Shown here in pieces: positions 42,916 to 51,979 of a stretch of DNA of 64,000 bases. Below the pieces are notes generated by a model that saw only the letters and a list, made by a program, of their open reading frames with translations, was not told where the DNA came from and did no database searches. The translations under genes were made by a program, and so were the position numbers. The stretch is from Cryobacterium arcticum (GTDB lineage: Bacteria; Actinomycetota; Actinomycetes; Actinomycetales; Microbacteriaceae). Location: contig NZ_QHLY01000012.1 of the NCBI RefSeq assembly GCF_003185895.1, forward strand, positions 1,701,844-1,765,843. Reading direction: 5' to 3'. How positions within the stretch are numbered: the stretch's first letter is position 1; each line of letters opens with the position of its first letter.

Positions 42916-43716
42916 CGCTTCGTCGAAGTCGATGCTGTCGAGCGCGTCGACGCCGTCATCGGCTGCGTCAAAGGACTCGGCGCTCTCATCGTCGTGGTCG
43001 TCGTCATCGTCGTCGGACTCGTCGTCGTCGTCGGACTCGTCGTCGTCATCGGACTCGTCGTCGTCCTCGTCGGACTCGTCGTCGTCCGACTCGTCGTCAT
43101 CGTCAGAGTCGTCGTCATCGTCGCTCTCGACATCGCCGGCGCGCGCGGCCGCGGCGAGTTCCTCGGCGATCTTGGAGTCCGCGAGGCGGTCGCTCCACGG
43201 CACCCACTCCGGGGCGAGCAGCGCATCGTCGCCGGGCATGAGCTCGGTTTCGAGCACCTGCGGCTCCGAGTCGCTGTCGACGCGGGACAGGCTGACCGTC
43301 CAGCGCCAGCCCGGGTACCCGGTCATCAGGCAGTCGAAGAGCAGCGACAAAACGTGCTCACCTTCCACGATGTAACCGAGGTACTCGCCGATGGTGTCGG
43401 CGGGGGTGATCAGCTCAAGGGCCGCCTTGGCCTGGTCGGTCGCGGCCATGAGCACCTCGTCGGCCTCGAACACCTCGTCATCGTCGGCGTCTGACACCGA
43501 CTCGTCGGACGAAGCCTGCGCCTCATCGGTGACGGCAGGTTCGGCGGCGACGGTCGGCAGAGCGTCGGCCGATACAGCAGCGTCGACCGATACCACAGTC
43601 GTCTCGGTCGCCGCCTCGGCGGACTCCGTCGAGGCGGGCTCCGTCGAGGTCTCCTCGACGGCCGGTTCCGTTACCGCCGGCACCTTGATCGGGGTGGGAT
43701 CGAACGGATTAAGCAT
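42778..43716 (-). CDS. DUF3027 protein with an acidic Asp/Ser repeat tract
   Basis: 312 residues. N-terminal Thr/Glu/Ala-rich region, then the DUF3027 core (GEYLGYIVEGEHVLSLLFDC, GYPGWRWTVSLSRVD, LLAPEWVPWSDRLA), then about 60 residues almost wholly Asp, Ser and Glu, and a C-terminal GMQFSAEDDQKYQGD. ATG at 43716 follows GAGGAA and overlaps the cold-shock gene by eight bases. Function unknown. The acidic tract is encoded by short GAC/TCC-type repeats prone to length change. Confidence 0.85.
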   Translation of the reverse strand: MLNPFDPTPIKVPAVTEPAVEETSTEPASTESAEAATETTVVSVDAAVSADALPTVAAEPAVTDEAQASSDESVSDADDDEVFEADEVLMAATDQAKAALELITPADTIGEYLGYIVEGEHVLSLLFDCLMTGYPGWRWTVSLSRVDSDSEPQVLETELMPGDDALLAPEWVPWSDRLADSKIAEELAAAARAGDVESDDDDDSDDDDESDDDESDEDDDESDDDDESDDDDESDDDDDDHDDESAESFDAADDGVDALDSIDFDEALTASELHEDEAGEAEAETDGGAPQPPAQARGMQFSAEDDQKYQGD

Positions 43717-44089
43717 CCAGTTCCTCGGCAACCTTGCGCAGCATGGCTGCGATCTTCTTGCTGTGCGAGCTGTCGGGGTAGCGGCCGCGACGCAGGCTCG
43801 AACCGATGCCGTCGAGGAGCTTCACCAGGTCTTCGACGATGATCGCCATGTCGTCGGCCGGTTTGCGGCTGAGCTTGGCGAGGCTCGGCGGAGCTTCGAT
43901 GACGCGCACCGACAACGCCTGGGCGCCGCGCTTGCCATCTGCGATGCCGAACTCGAGTTTCATCCCGGCCTTCACCGTCACTCCGGCGGGCACTGCAGAA
44001 GCGTGCAGGAAGACCTCGTGGCCGTCATCGGAGCTGATGAAGCCGAAACCCTTCTCCTCGTCGTAGAACTTGACCTTGCCGGTGGGCAT
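43709..44089 (-). CDS. Cold-shock protein with C-terminal extension
   Basis: 126 residues. Cold-shock domain in residues 1-65: GKVKFYDEEKGFGFISSDD (RNP1-like) and HEVFLHASAV (RNP2-like). The remaining ~60 residues form an extension (AIIVEDLVKLLDGIGSSLRR onward) found in actinobacterial CspB-like proteins next to DUF3027. Binds single-stranded nucleic acid. GAGGT before the ATG. Confidence 0.9.
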   Translation of the reverse strand: MPTGKVKFYDEEKGFGFISSDDGHEVFLHASAVPAGVTVKAGMKLEFGIADGKRGAQALSVRVIEAPPSLAKLSRKPADDMAIIVEDLVKLLDGIGSSLRRGRYPDSSHSKKIAAMLRKVAEELDA

Positions 44090-44183
44090 CTGAACCTCGC
44101 TGTGATTTTGGGGCGCGCAGAATGCGTGCCAACCAGACACAGCTTATTCCGTTGGAGCTGACTATGCCCCGTATCCTTGGTCT

Positions 44184-44459
44184 GTGACCACTCAAACTCC
44201 ACATGACCCGAGCCGGATCGAAAAGATCCTGGCCTACATGGTTGCGGGCGTGGTGGGGCTTTCCATCCTGGCCTTCCTCGCCGTGATCCTCGGTACCGCT
44301 GCCGGCGCCGGCGACAACGACGGGTTCAGCCACGGTGTCTGGCCTGCCGTGCTCACCCTGCCCCTGTTCGGCCTCCCCATCGGTTTCCTGCTGATCATCG
44401 CGCTGATGATCGTCAGTGGAATCCGTCGCGCACGCGAGGCTCGTCAGAAGCTGGAGTAG
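44184..44459 (+). CDS. Two-helix membrane protein of unknown function
   Basis: 91 residues with two hydrophobic helices (AYMVAGVVGLSILAFLAVIL and LPLFGLPIGFLLIIALMIVS) separated by a Gly/Asp loop, and a basic C-terminal tail (IRRAREARQKLE). GTG start, no clear ribosome site; conserved position before the XPB-associated gene in Microbacteriaceae as I recall. Six bases before the next gene. Confidence 0.7.
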   Translation: MTTQTPHDPSRIEKILAYMVAGVVGLSILAFLAVILGTAAGAGDNDGFSHGVWPAVLTLPLFGLPIGFLLIIALMIVSGIRRAREARQKLE

Positions 44460-44464
44460 GCCGC

Positions 44465-46312
44465 ATGCTGACGCTCGCCTCACGCCTCCGCGCACTGAAC
44501 GACGCAGCACTGCGCCGAACGATCGGCCTCCGGTCGGTCTCCCCGCAGGGAATCCACGACTTCTTCGACCTCGCCGAGGCACTCCTCGAACCCGACGCCC
44601 TCCAGTCGACCCTGTCGCACCTGGACCGCAGCACCCTGGCCGTGCTCGCCGTCGCCGGCGAACTCGGCGCCCCGAGCATCCCCACCCTGGTCGAACGTCT
44701 CGCCGACCTCGGCCACGACACCGTGGGCGCAGAAGACATCACGGCCAGGGTCGACCACCTGGCCGAGCTGATGCTGCTGGTGCGGGTGGACGACGTCGTG
44801 CGGCCGTATCCGGCCGTTGTCGCCATCCTCAGGGCCTGGCCGGAGCAGGGCCTGCCCAGCGCCGCCGAGCTGGCCGGTGTGCCCGCCCCCACCCCGCTCG
44901 CCCCGCTGTCGGCCACGGACGGCCGGTTCACCGAGCGGCTGGCCGCCGAACGCGCGTTCTCCGCCGTCTCCTCGATCGCCGAGCTGCTCACCGAGGTGGG
45001 CCAGGAGCCGGCCCGCGAACTCAGCCGGGGCGGGCTCGGCCTGCCCGACACCAAACGGCTCGCGGCGGCGATGGGCGTGGACATCGACGCGGTCGCTCCG
45101 CTCGTGAGCATCGCCGCGCGCGCGGAACTGGTCGCGCTCAACGACGGTTACTGGGCGCAGTCCGCGGCGGGCGTCGCCTGGCTGCTCGAAAGCGCCGGCG
45201 CCCGGTGGGGCATCCTGGCCGGCGCCTGGCTCGCCGTGCTCCCGGCCGATGTGCGGGAGATCCTCGCCCAACGCCCCGGGGTCGCCTGGGGCGACGCCCT
45301 GCACAGGTTCGTCAGCTGGCTCTACCCGGCCGGCGGGGCCTGGATGGAGGAACGGATCGCCAACTTCGCCCGCGACGGCGAACTGATCGGCATCACTGCC
45401 CGTGAGACGACAAGCGCGGCCGGCGCATCCGTGCTGATCGGCGACATCGACGGCGCCATCGCCACCATCACCGCGTCGTTGCCGGCCGAGGTGGGCGCGG
45501 TGTACCTGCAGCATGACCTCTCGATCGTGGCGCCCGGCCCGCTCTCCGCGGCCCTCGACGCGCGGCTGCGCACCTTCGCTGAGGTGGAGAGTCGGGAACT
45601 GGCATCCAGCTACCGGCTCAGCGGGCCGTCCGTCAACCGCGCCCTCGCCGCCGGCGACGATGCCGAGTCGCTCTTGGCGTTTCTCGGATCGATCTCGCTC
45701 AGCGGCATTCCGCAGCCGGTCGACTACCTGATCCGCGACGCCGCCGACAGGTTCGGGCGGGTGCGGGTGGGCAGCGTCGACCCGGAGAACCCGGCCGGCG
45801 CGAGTTATATCGCGTCCGATGACACCGCCGTGCTCGGCGCCATCGCGGTCGACCAGACGTTCCGGTCCCTGGCGCTGGTCAACGTCTCGCCCACCCGGCT
45901 CACCAGCGCTCACGCAGCCGACACCGTGTACTGGGCGCTCACCGACGCCAGGTACCCCGTCGCCGCCGAGAACGCGGCCGGCGAGGTAGTGCACCCACGT
46001 CGGCATCCGCTGGCGAAGGCGAGCCGGGCCGAGGCGCCCGACCCCACCATCGCGCTCGTCGAAGAACTGCGCGCCACCGACGGCGGCGAAGCGAAGGCCG
46101 CACACGCCTGGCTGGCCCGGCAGCTCGACTCCGCCATCAAGCACCGCCAGGCGGTGCTGGTGAGCGTGCAGATGCCCGGCGGCGACGTCGTGGACTACCT
46201 GCTCGAACCGGCCAGTGTCGGCGGCGGCCGGTTCCGGGCCAGGGACAGGCAGGCCGACATCGAACGCACCCTGCCGCTCTCCAGCATCGTCAGCATCGTT
46301 CCCGCGCCGTGA
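44465..46312 (+). CDS. XPB/Ssl2-like N-terminal domain protein (Helicase_C_3), helicase partner
   Basis: 615 residues. Starts LASRLRALNDAALRRTIGLR and VSPQGIHDFFDLAEALLEP, helical repeats through the centre, and a C-terminal ~250-residue domain with GDIDGAIATITASLPAEVGA and VYLQHDLSIVAPGPLSAAL (Helicase_C_3/XPB N-terminal-like). No Walker motifs. It precedes the XPB helicase gene by 70 bases, the arrangement common in actinobacteria, so it probably assists that helicase. Confidence 0.85.
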   Translation: MLTLASRLRALNDAALRRTIGLRSVSPQGIHDFFDLAEALLEPDALQSTLSHLDRSTLAVLAVAGELGAPSIPTLVERLADLGHDTVGAEDITARVDHLAELMLLVRVDDVVRPYPAVVAILRAWPEQGLPSAAELAGVPAPTPLAPLSATDGRFTERLAAERAFSAVSSIAELLTEVGQEPARELSRGGLGLPDTKRLAAAMGVDIDAVAPLVSIAARAELVALNDGYWAQSAAGVAWLLESAGARWGILAGAWLAVLPADVREILAQRPGVAWGDALHRFVSWLYPAGGAWMEERIANFARDGELIGITARETTSAAGASVLIGDIDGAIATITASLPAEVGAVYLQHDLSIVAPGPLSAALDARLRTFAEVESRELASSYRLSGPSVNRALAAGDDAESLLAFLGSISLSGIPQPVDYLIRDAADRFGRVRVGSVDPENPAGASYIASDDTAVLGAIAVDQTFRSLALVNVSPTRLTSAHAADTVYWALTDARYPVAAENAAGEVVHPRRHPLAKASRAEAPDPTIALVEELRATDGGEAKAAHAWLARQLDSAIKHRQAVLVSVQMPGGDVVDYLLEPASVGGGRFRARDRQADIERTLPLSSIVSIVPAP

Positions 46313-46382
46313 TGCTCGGCTCGCGCAACCCCCGCAATACGGGGGCCGAGCCGCGCAGCACACGGGCGTAGCATTGACGCTT

Positions 46383-48041
46383 ATGTCCGATGGCCCGCTG
46401 ATCGTCCAAAGTGACCGCACGGTTCTGCTCGAAGTCGCGCACCCTCAGGCCGAGGATGCCCGGCACGACCTCGCCGTCTTCGCCGAGCTGGAACGCGCGC
46501 CGGAGCACATCCATACCTACCGGATCACCCGGCTGGGGCTGTGGAATGCCCGCGCCGCCGGGCACGACGCCGCGAATATGCTGGCCACTCTCGAGAAGTA
46601 CTCCAAGTTCCCGATTCCGCAGACGGTGTCGGTCGACCTGCAGGAAACCGTAGGCCGGTACGGCCGGCTGGTCATTGACCGTGATGCCGAGGGCCAGCTG
46701 GTGCTCTGCAGCATCGACGCTCCGGTGCTCACCGAGGTGGCCGCCGCCCGCCGCATCGCCCCGCTGCTGATCGGCCAGCCCACCCCGGACTCGTTCCTGG
46801 TGGCGCCGTGGGCGCGCGGCCAGCTCAAGCAGGAACTGGTGAAGCTCGGCTGGCCCGCCGAAGACCTCGCCGGCTACACCCCCGGAACCCCGCACGAGAT
46901 CAGCCTGCTCGAAGACGGCTGGGCGCTGCGCGACTACCAGAACAAGGCCGTGTCCAACTTCTTCGACGCCGGCTCCGGCGTGGTGGTGCTGCCCTGCGGC
47001 GCCGGCAAGACCCTGGTGGGTGCCGGGGCGATGGCCACCGCCAAGACCAACACGCTGATCCTCGTCACGAACACGGTGTCGGCCCGGCAGTGGCGCGACG
47101 AGTTGCTCAAGCGCACCACCCTCACGGCCGAGGAGATCGGTGAGTACTCCGGCCAGGTGAAGGAGGTCAAACCCGTCACCATCGCGACCTACCAGATCCT
47201 CACCGCCAAGCGGAAGGGCGAGTACGCGCACCTCGAACTGCTCGACGCCATGGATTGGGGCCTGGTGATCTACGACGAGGTGCACCTGCTGCCCGCGCCG
47301 GTGTTCAAACTCACCGCCGAGCTGCAGGCCCGCCGCCGGCTCGGACTCACCGCCACGCTGGTGCGCGAGGACGGCCGCGAGGGCGACGTGTTCAGCCTGA
47401 TCGGACCCAAGCGGTTCGACGCCCCGTGGAAGGAGATCGAGGCGCAGGGCTTCATCTCCCCCGCCGCGTGCTTCGAGGTACGCATCGACCTGCCCCAATC
47501 CGAACGGCTCAGTTACGCCGCCGCGCCCGACGACGAGCGTTACCGGATGGCCGCCACCGCCCCCGCCAAGCTCGACATCGTCAAGCAGCTGGTGGCGATG
47601 CACCCGGGCGAACGCATCCTCGTGATCGGCCAGTACCTCGACCAGATCGACGAGCTCGCCGAGGCGCTGCAGGCGCCCAAACTCACCGGGGCCACCCCGG
47701 TGGACGAACGCGAACGGCTCTACCAGGCCTTCCGGGTGGGCGAGGAGAACCTGCTCGTGGTGTCGAAGGTGGCGAACTTCTCCATCGACCTGCCCGAGGC
47801 CTCGGTGGCGATCCAGGTGTCGGGGTCGTACGGTTCCCGGCAGGAGGAGGCCCAGCGTCTGGGCCGGTTGCTGCGCCCCAAGGAGTCCGGCCTCACCGCG
47901 AGTTTCTACACGCTCGTGGCCAGGGACACGGTCGACCAGGACTTCGCCCAGAACCGGCAGCGCTTCCTGGCCGAGCAGGGCTACTCCTACACGATCCTCG
48001 ACGCCCACTCCCTCGACCTGGCCACCCGAGCCGCCAGCTAG
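46383..48041 (+). CDS. XPB/ERCC3-type DNA helicase
   Basis: 552 residues. N-terminal XPB-like domain, then superfamily 2 motifs: Q-region ALRDYQNKAV, motif I LPCGAGKTLVG, motif II IYDEVHLLP (DEVH form), motif III LTATLVREDG, and motif VI QEEAQRLGRLLRP. The actinobacterial XPB unwinds DNA and is thought to act in repair. ATG at 46383 has no strong ribosome site. Confidence 0.93.
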   Translation: MSDGPLIVQSDRTVLLEVAHPQAEDARHDLAVFAELERAPEHIHTYRITRLGLWNARAAGHDAANMLATLEKYSKFPIPQTVSVDLQETVGRYGRLVIDRDAEGQLVLCSIDAPVLTEVAAARRIAPLLIGQPTPDSFLVAPWARGQLKQELVKLGWPAEDLAGYTPGTPHEISLLEDGWALRDYQNKAVSNFFDAGSGVVVLPCGAGKTLVGAGAMATAKTNTLILVTNTVSARQWRDELLKRTTLTAEEIGEYSGQVKEVKPVTIATYQILTAKRKGEYAHLELLDAMDWGLVIYDEVHLLPAPVFKLTAELQARRRLGLTATLVREDGREGDVFSLIGPKRFDAPWKEIEAQGFISPAACFEVRIDLPQSERLSYAAAPDDERYRMAATAPAKLDIVKQLVAMHPGERILVIGQYLDQIDELAEALQAPKLTGATPVDERERLYQAFRVGEENLLVVSKVANFSIDLPEASVAIQVSGSYGSRQEEAQRLGRLLRPKESGLTASFYTLVARDTVDQDFAQNRQRFLAEQGYSYTILDAHSLDLATRAAS

Positions 48042-48087
48042 CCCGCGAGCCGTGAGCAAAGCACCTGAAACCCGCGATTTTCGGGGC

Positions 48088-48819
48088 TTAGCCCACAGTT
48101 CGCGGGCGGAGGTAGCGCAGGAGGAGGGTGCTTCCGGCCGGGATCGCATGTGCCAGGCGCATCGGGCGCGGTGACGCCTCCGGGGCGCCGGCGATGCGCG
48201 GAGCCCGGCCGGACTCGAGCAGCGGGGCCAAAGTGAGGCACAGCTCGTCCACCAGGTCGGCGGCCAACAGCGACCCGAACAGGCTCGGTCCCCCCTCGCA
48301 GAGCACCTGCGGGTAGCCCCGCTCGGCCAGCGTGGTCAGCATCAGGGCGTGGTCAACGGATGCCTCCCCGCAAACCAGCACATCGGCCACCTCCGCCAAC
48401 GCCGTTCGTTTCCCGGCCGGGGCACCGCCGTGCGTGACCACGAGCGGCCGGGTGGCGGCGCGGGTGAACACCGGGTGCGCCGGGTCGAGGTCGAGCCGGC
48501 CGGACACTATCGCCACCGGCGGCTGCTCCGGCAGCCCGTGTGCGATCCGCCACGCCACCGCGTCGGCGTCGAGCCGGATGCCGCCGTAGCCCTCGGCCCG
48601 CACCGTGCCGGCGCCCACCAGGATCAGGTCGGTGAACATCCGCAGGGTGTCGAAGACCAGCCGGTCGGCGGCGTCGCCGAGCCCTCCACTCAGGCCGTCG
48701 TGGGTGGCGGCGCCGTCGAGGCTGCTGATGAAGTTCACCCGCAGGTACGGGGCGGCGCGGTCGGTGACCTCGTACCGGGCGCGCACCTCGGCCGCATCGG
48801 GCAGTTCAGGGCCGGTCAT
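48088..48819 (-). CDS. RibD C-terminal-like reductase (Rv2671 type)
   Basis: 243 residues. DHFR-like fold of the RibD reductase family: VNFISSLDGAATHDGLSGG, DLILVGAGTVRAEGYGGIR, and LCEGGPSLFGSLLAADLVDE. The residues resemble M. tuberculosis Rv2671, a RibD homologue reported to have dihydrofolate reductase activity. It follows the FolP2-like gene by three bases on the same strand, supporting a pterin or flavin role. Confidence 0.87.
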   Translation of the reverse strand: MTGPELPDAAEVRARYEVTDRAAPYLRVNFISSLDGAATHDGLSGGLGDAADRLVFDTLRMFTDLILVGAGTVRAEGYGGIRLDADAVAWRIAHGLPEQPPVAIVSGRLDLDPAHPVFTRAATRPLVVTHGGAPAGKRTALAEVADVLVCGEASVDHALMLTTLAERGYPQVLCEGGPSLFGSLLAADLVDELCLTLAPLLESGRAPRIAGAPEASPRPMRLAHAIPAGSTLLLRYLRPRTVG

Positions 48820-48822
48820 CGG

Positions 48823-49731
48823 TCAGGCCTGGTTGTGGCGCAGGTAGGCCGGAGCGCGCCAGCCGAGGATCGCCTCGGTCATCCGCACGGCGTCGACGGC
48901 GGCCGCCACGTTGTGCATCCGCACGATGCGGGCGCCCTGCAGCACGCAGAACACCGCGGCGGCGAGGGTGCCGTCCACCCGGCGATCGCGGTCCCGGTCG
49001 AGGGTCTCGCCGATGAAGTCCTTGTTCGACACGGCCACCAGGGTGGGCAGGCCGAGGGTGGTGATCTCGCCCAGCCGGCGGGTCAGCTCCAGGGAGTGCA
49101 GGGTGTTCTTGTTCAGGTCGTGCCCCGGGTCGATAACCAGGCGGTCGGCGGGCATCCCGTGGTCGAGGGCGCGCTGCACCCTGGCCTGCAGGAACTCCGC
49201 CACTTCGGCAACCACATCGCCGTAGCGCGGCGCCGGGTACGGCATGCGGGGCCGGGCGAGGCTGTGTGTGATCACGAGCGTGGCGTCGCTGTCGGCCACC
49301 ACCTCGGCCATCCGCGGGTCGTGCACCCCGGTGGTGTCGTTGATCACGTGCGCACCGGCCAGGATGCTCGCCCGGGCGACGTCTGGGTCGAAGGTGTCGA
49401 CGGAGATGACCACGCCGGAGCCCTGCAGGGCCGCGACCACGGGCACGACCCGGTTGATCTCCTCCGCGACCGGGATGGCCGGGCCCGGCGCGAACTTGGC
49501 TCCGCCGATGTCGACCCAGTCAGCACCGTCGTCGATGGCCTGGCGGGCCGCGGCCACGGCCCGGTCCAGCGCGAAGGTCGCGCCGCGGTCGTAGAACGAG
49601 TCCGGCGTGCGATTGATCACGGCCATCACGGCCACCTCGCGGGCGAAGTCGAAGTCGCGCCCGTTGAGGCGGCGCACTGGCGCGTCCAGCCGGGGCAGGA
49701 TGACCCCGGCCTGGGCGGTCGAGTTGACCAT
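48823..49731 (-). CDS. FolP2-type dihydropteroate synthase-like protein
   Basis: 302 residues, TIM-barrel of the pterin-binding family. Its motifs match mycobacterial FolP2 rather than true DHPS: NRTPDSFYDRGATF instead of NVTPDSFSDGG, ADWVDIGGAKFAPGP, IDPGHDLNKNTLHSL and VSNKDFIGETL. FolP2 of mycobacteria is described as lacking DHPS activity, so the reaction here is open. Pairs with the Rv2671-like gene. Confidence 0.87.
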   Translation of the reverse strand: MVNSTAQAGVILPRLDAPVRRLNGRDFDFAREVAVMAVINRTPDSFYDRGATFALDRAVAAARQAIDDGADWVDIGGAKFAPGPAIPVAEEINRVVPVVAALQGSGVVISVDTFDPDVARASILAGAHVINDTTGVHDPRMAEVVADSDATLVITHSLARPRMPYPAPRYGDVVAEVAEFLQARVQRALDHGMPADRLVIDPGHDLNKNTLHSLELTRRLGEITTLGLPTLVAVSNKDFIGETLDRDRDRRVDGTLAAAVFCVLQGARIVRMHNVAAAVDAVRMTEAILGWRAPAYLRHNQA

Positions 49732-49779
49732 CTGACTCCTCGCGGTGCTGGGTCGCGTTCGACTGCGACGGGTGTTCGC

Positions 49780-51066
49780 TCAGGCCAAGCCGGCGGCCGG
49801 GTCGAGCAGGTCTTCCAAGGCTATGCTCTCATCCGCGAGACGGCGCGGGTCCACCCGCGTCCGTGAGCGGATGAGGCGCTGCACGGTCTCGTTCACGTCC
49901 CAGACGTTCACGTTCATGCCGGCCACCACCTGCCCGTCGGCGAGCCAGAACGCCACGAATTCGCCTGCGGCACGGTCACCGCGGTAGACGACCTCAGTGT
50001 TCCTGGCGAGTTCGCCGAAGCCGGAGTACTCCATGCTGAGGTCGAACTGGTCGGTGTAGAAGTACGGGATCGCGTCGTAGTCGGTGCGGTCGCCCAACAG
50101 GGCGCGCCCGGCCGCCGCGCCGGCGCTGTCGGCGTTGGCCCAGTGCTCCACCCGCAGTCGGTGGCCGAGCCGCGGGTGGTACACGTTGGCCACGTCGCCG
50201 ACGGCGAACACATCGGGGTCGCTGGTGGTGAAGGTTGCCGACACTGCGATGCCGTTGTCCACCTCGAGGCCCGACCCCAGCGCCAGCTGGGTGTTCGGCA
50301 TCGCACCGATACCGACCACCACCAGGTCCGCCCGCACCAGGGTGCGGTCGCTCAGCCGCACCCCCGTCACCCGGGTGCCGCCGCTGCGGGTCTCGCCCTC
50401 CAGCTCGACCACCTCGGTGTTGTTGCCCAGGTGCACACCGTGGTCGCGGTGCAGCTGCTCGAAGACCGCGCCGAGCTCGGCACCGATCGCGGACTGCAGG
50501 GGCACCGGGCCGTGGCCGAGCACGATCACGTCGTTGCCGTAGCCCTTGGCGGCCGCGGCCACCTCGAGGCCGATCCAGCCGCTGCCCACGATCACCACGC
50601 GGCGGCCGCCCTCGGCCAGCGCCGTGCGCAGCCGGGTGGAGTCGTCGACGGTGCGCAGGTAGTGCACCCCGGGCAGGCTCGCGCCGGGGCCGGGGAACGG
50701 CCGCGGGGACGCGCCGGTGGCCAGCAGCAGCCGCGAATACCGCAGGCTGCGCCCGTCGTCGAGGGTCAGCCGGTGCGCGCCACGGTCCAGCACCGCCGCC
50801 CGGTGCCCGGCGATCCGTTCGATCGATTGTTCCGCGTACCAGGCCAGCGGATGCACGTCCGCGCTGGCCCGGTCCGCGCTGCCGGTGAGGTACTCCTTCG
50901 ACAGCGGCGGGCGGATGTAGGGCGGTTCGACTTCCTCCCCCACCAGCACGACCCGCTGATTGGACCCGGCGCGCACAGCTTCGGCCGCCCGGGCACCGGC
51001 CAAGCCGGCACCGACGATCACCACCGGTTCGTCGCCCGGCGCGTCTGCGTGCACTGCGTCATCCAT
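49780..51066 (-). CDS. FAD/NAD(P)-dependent ferredoxin reductase-type oxidoreductase
   Basis: 428 residues. FAD-binding GAGLAGARAAEAVRAG, the LATGASPRPFPGPG motif, NAD-binding VVIVGSGWIGLEVAAAA, and FAVGDVANVYHPRLG near the second FAD contact, ending in a reductase C-terminal domain. Matches rubredoxin/ferredoxin reductases that serve P450 or dioxygenase systems. No ferredoxin or P450 gene is adjacent. Starts 190 bases from the divergent response regulator gene. Confidence 0.9.
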   Translation of the reverse strand: MDDAVHADAPGDEPVVIVGAGLAGARAAEAVRAGSNQRVVLVGEEVEPPYIRPPLSKEYLTGSADRASADVHPLAWYAEQSIERIAGHRAAVLDRGAHRLTLDDGRSLRYSRLLLATGASPRPFPGPGASLPGVHYLRTVDDSTRLRTALAEGGRRVVIVGSGWIGLEVAAAAKGYGNDVIVLGHGPVPLQSAIGAELGAVFEQLHRDHGVHLGNNTEVVELEGETRSGGTRVTGVRLSDRTLVRADLVVVGIGAMPNTQLALGSGLEVDNGIAVSATFTTSDPDVFAVGDVANVYHPRLGHRLRVEHWANADSAGAAAGRALLGDRTDYDAIPYFYTDQFDLSMEYSGFGELARNTEVVYRGDRAAGEFVAFWLADGQVVAGMNVNVWDVNETVQRLIRSRTRVDPRRLADESIALEDLLDPAAGLA

Positions 51067-51256
51067 CCATGGCTCCCAACCGGTCCCGAACCGTCAGAGA
51101 TCCCGCCGCGACCTCGACCCGGCTCGGCTCGGCACTATCCCCGTCAGAATCGACGGTAGAGGCATCGGGGTCGCACCGGAACCCCTGCCGGAACAAACCT
51201 GCAGACATACCGCGGGCTCACAGCAAAGCGCCAGCTAACGCGCAGATACTGGACTC

Positions 51257-51949
51257 ATGACTGACGGCCCCCGCATCCTTATCGTTGACGACGAACCGAA
51301 TATTCGGGATCTCCTCACCACCAGCCTCCGCTTCGCCGGCTTCGCCGTGCGGGCCGTCGGCAACGGTGCCCAGGCGATCTCCGCCGTGCTCGAGGAAGAG
51401 CCCGACCTCATCATCCTCGACGTGATGCTGCCCGACATGAACGGCTTCGGCGTGACCAAGCGCCTCCGCTCGGCCGGCTACACCGCCCCGATCCTCTTTC
51501 TCACCGCGAAGGACGACACCGAGGACAAGATCACCGGCCTCACCGTCGGCGGCGACGACTACGTGACCAAGCCGTTCAGCCTCGACGAGATCGTGGCCCG
51601 GATCAAGGCCATCCTGCGCCGCACGATGCACGCAGATGAAGATGCCGTCATCCGCGCCGGCGAACTCACCATGGACCAGGACACCCACGAGGTCCTCGTC
51701 GGCGACCAGCCCATCGAGCTCAGCCCCACCGAGTTCAAGCTGCTGCGCTACCTGATGCTCAACCCCAACCGGGTCCTGTCCAAGGCGCAGATCCTCGACC
51801 ACGTCTGGGAGTACGACTTCAACGGCGACGCCGGCATCGTCGAGTCCTACATCTCCTACCTCCGCCGCAAGGTCGACATGCACTCCAGCGAGCCGCTGAT
51901 CCAGACCAAGCGCGGCTTCGGCTACATGCTCAAAGCCGCCAAGGTCTAG
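51257..51949 (+). CDS. OmpR-family response regulator
   Basis: 230 residues. Receiver domain: acidic pair in ILIVDDEPNIR, phospho-Asp in LIILDVMLPDMNGFG, Lys in DDYVTKPFSLDE. C-terminal winged helix: ELSPTEFKLLRYLMLNPNRV, SYISYLRRKVD, RGFGYMLK. Pairs with the kinase 30 bases downstream. I do not think this is MtrA: the N-terminus differs. Confidence 0.93.
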   Translation: MTDGPRILIVDDEPNIRDLLTTSLRFAGFAVRAVGNGAQAISAVLEEEPDLIILDVMLPDMNGFGVTKRLRSAGYTAPILFLTAKDDTEDKITGLTVGGDDYVTKPFSLDEIVARIKAILRRTMHADEDAVIRAGELTMDQDTHEVLVGDQPIELSPTEFKLLRYLMLNPNRVLSKAQILDHVWEYDFNGDAGIVESYISYLRRKVDMHSSEPLIQTKRGFGYMLKAAKV

Positions 51950-51979
51950 ACACCCAGCTTCGCTTCCTAGACTGTACCC

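Noticed and set aside
42821..43375. Ser-rich frame opposite DUF3027
   Set aside because: Serines arise from reading the Asp-codon tract backwards; no ribosome site or homology.
51257..51949. This response regulator as MtrA
   Set aside because: N-terminal sequence and the partner kinase do not look like MtrA/MtrB, and no lpqB gene follows.
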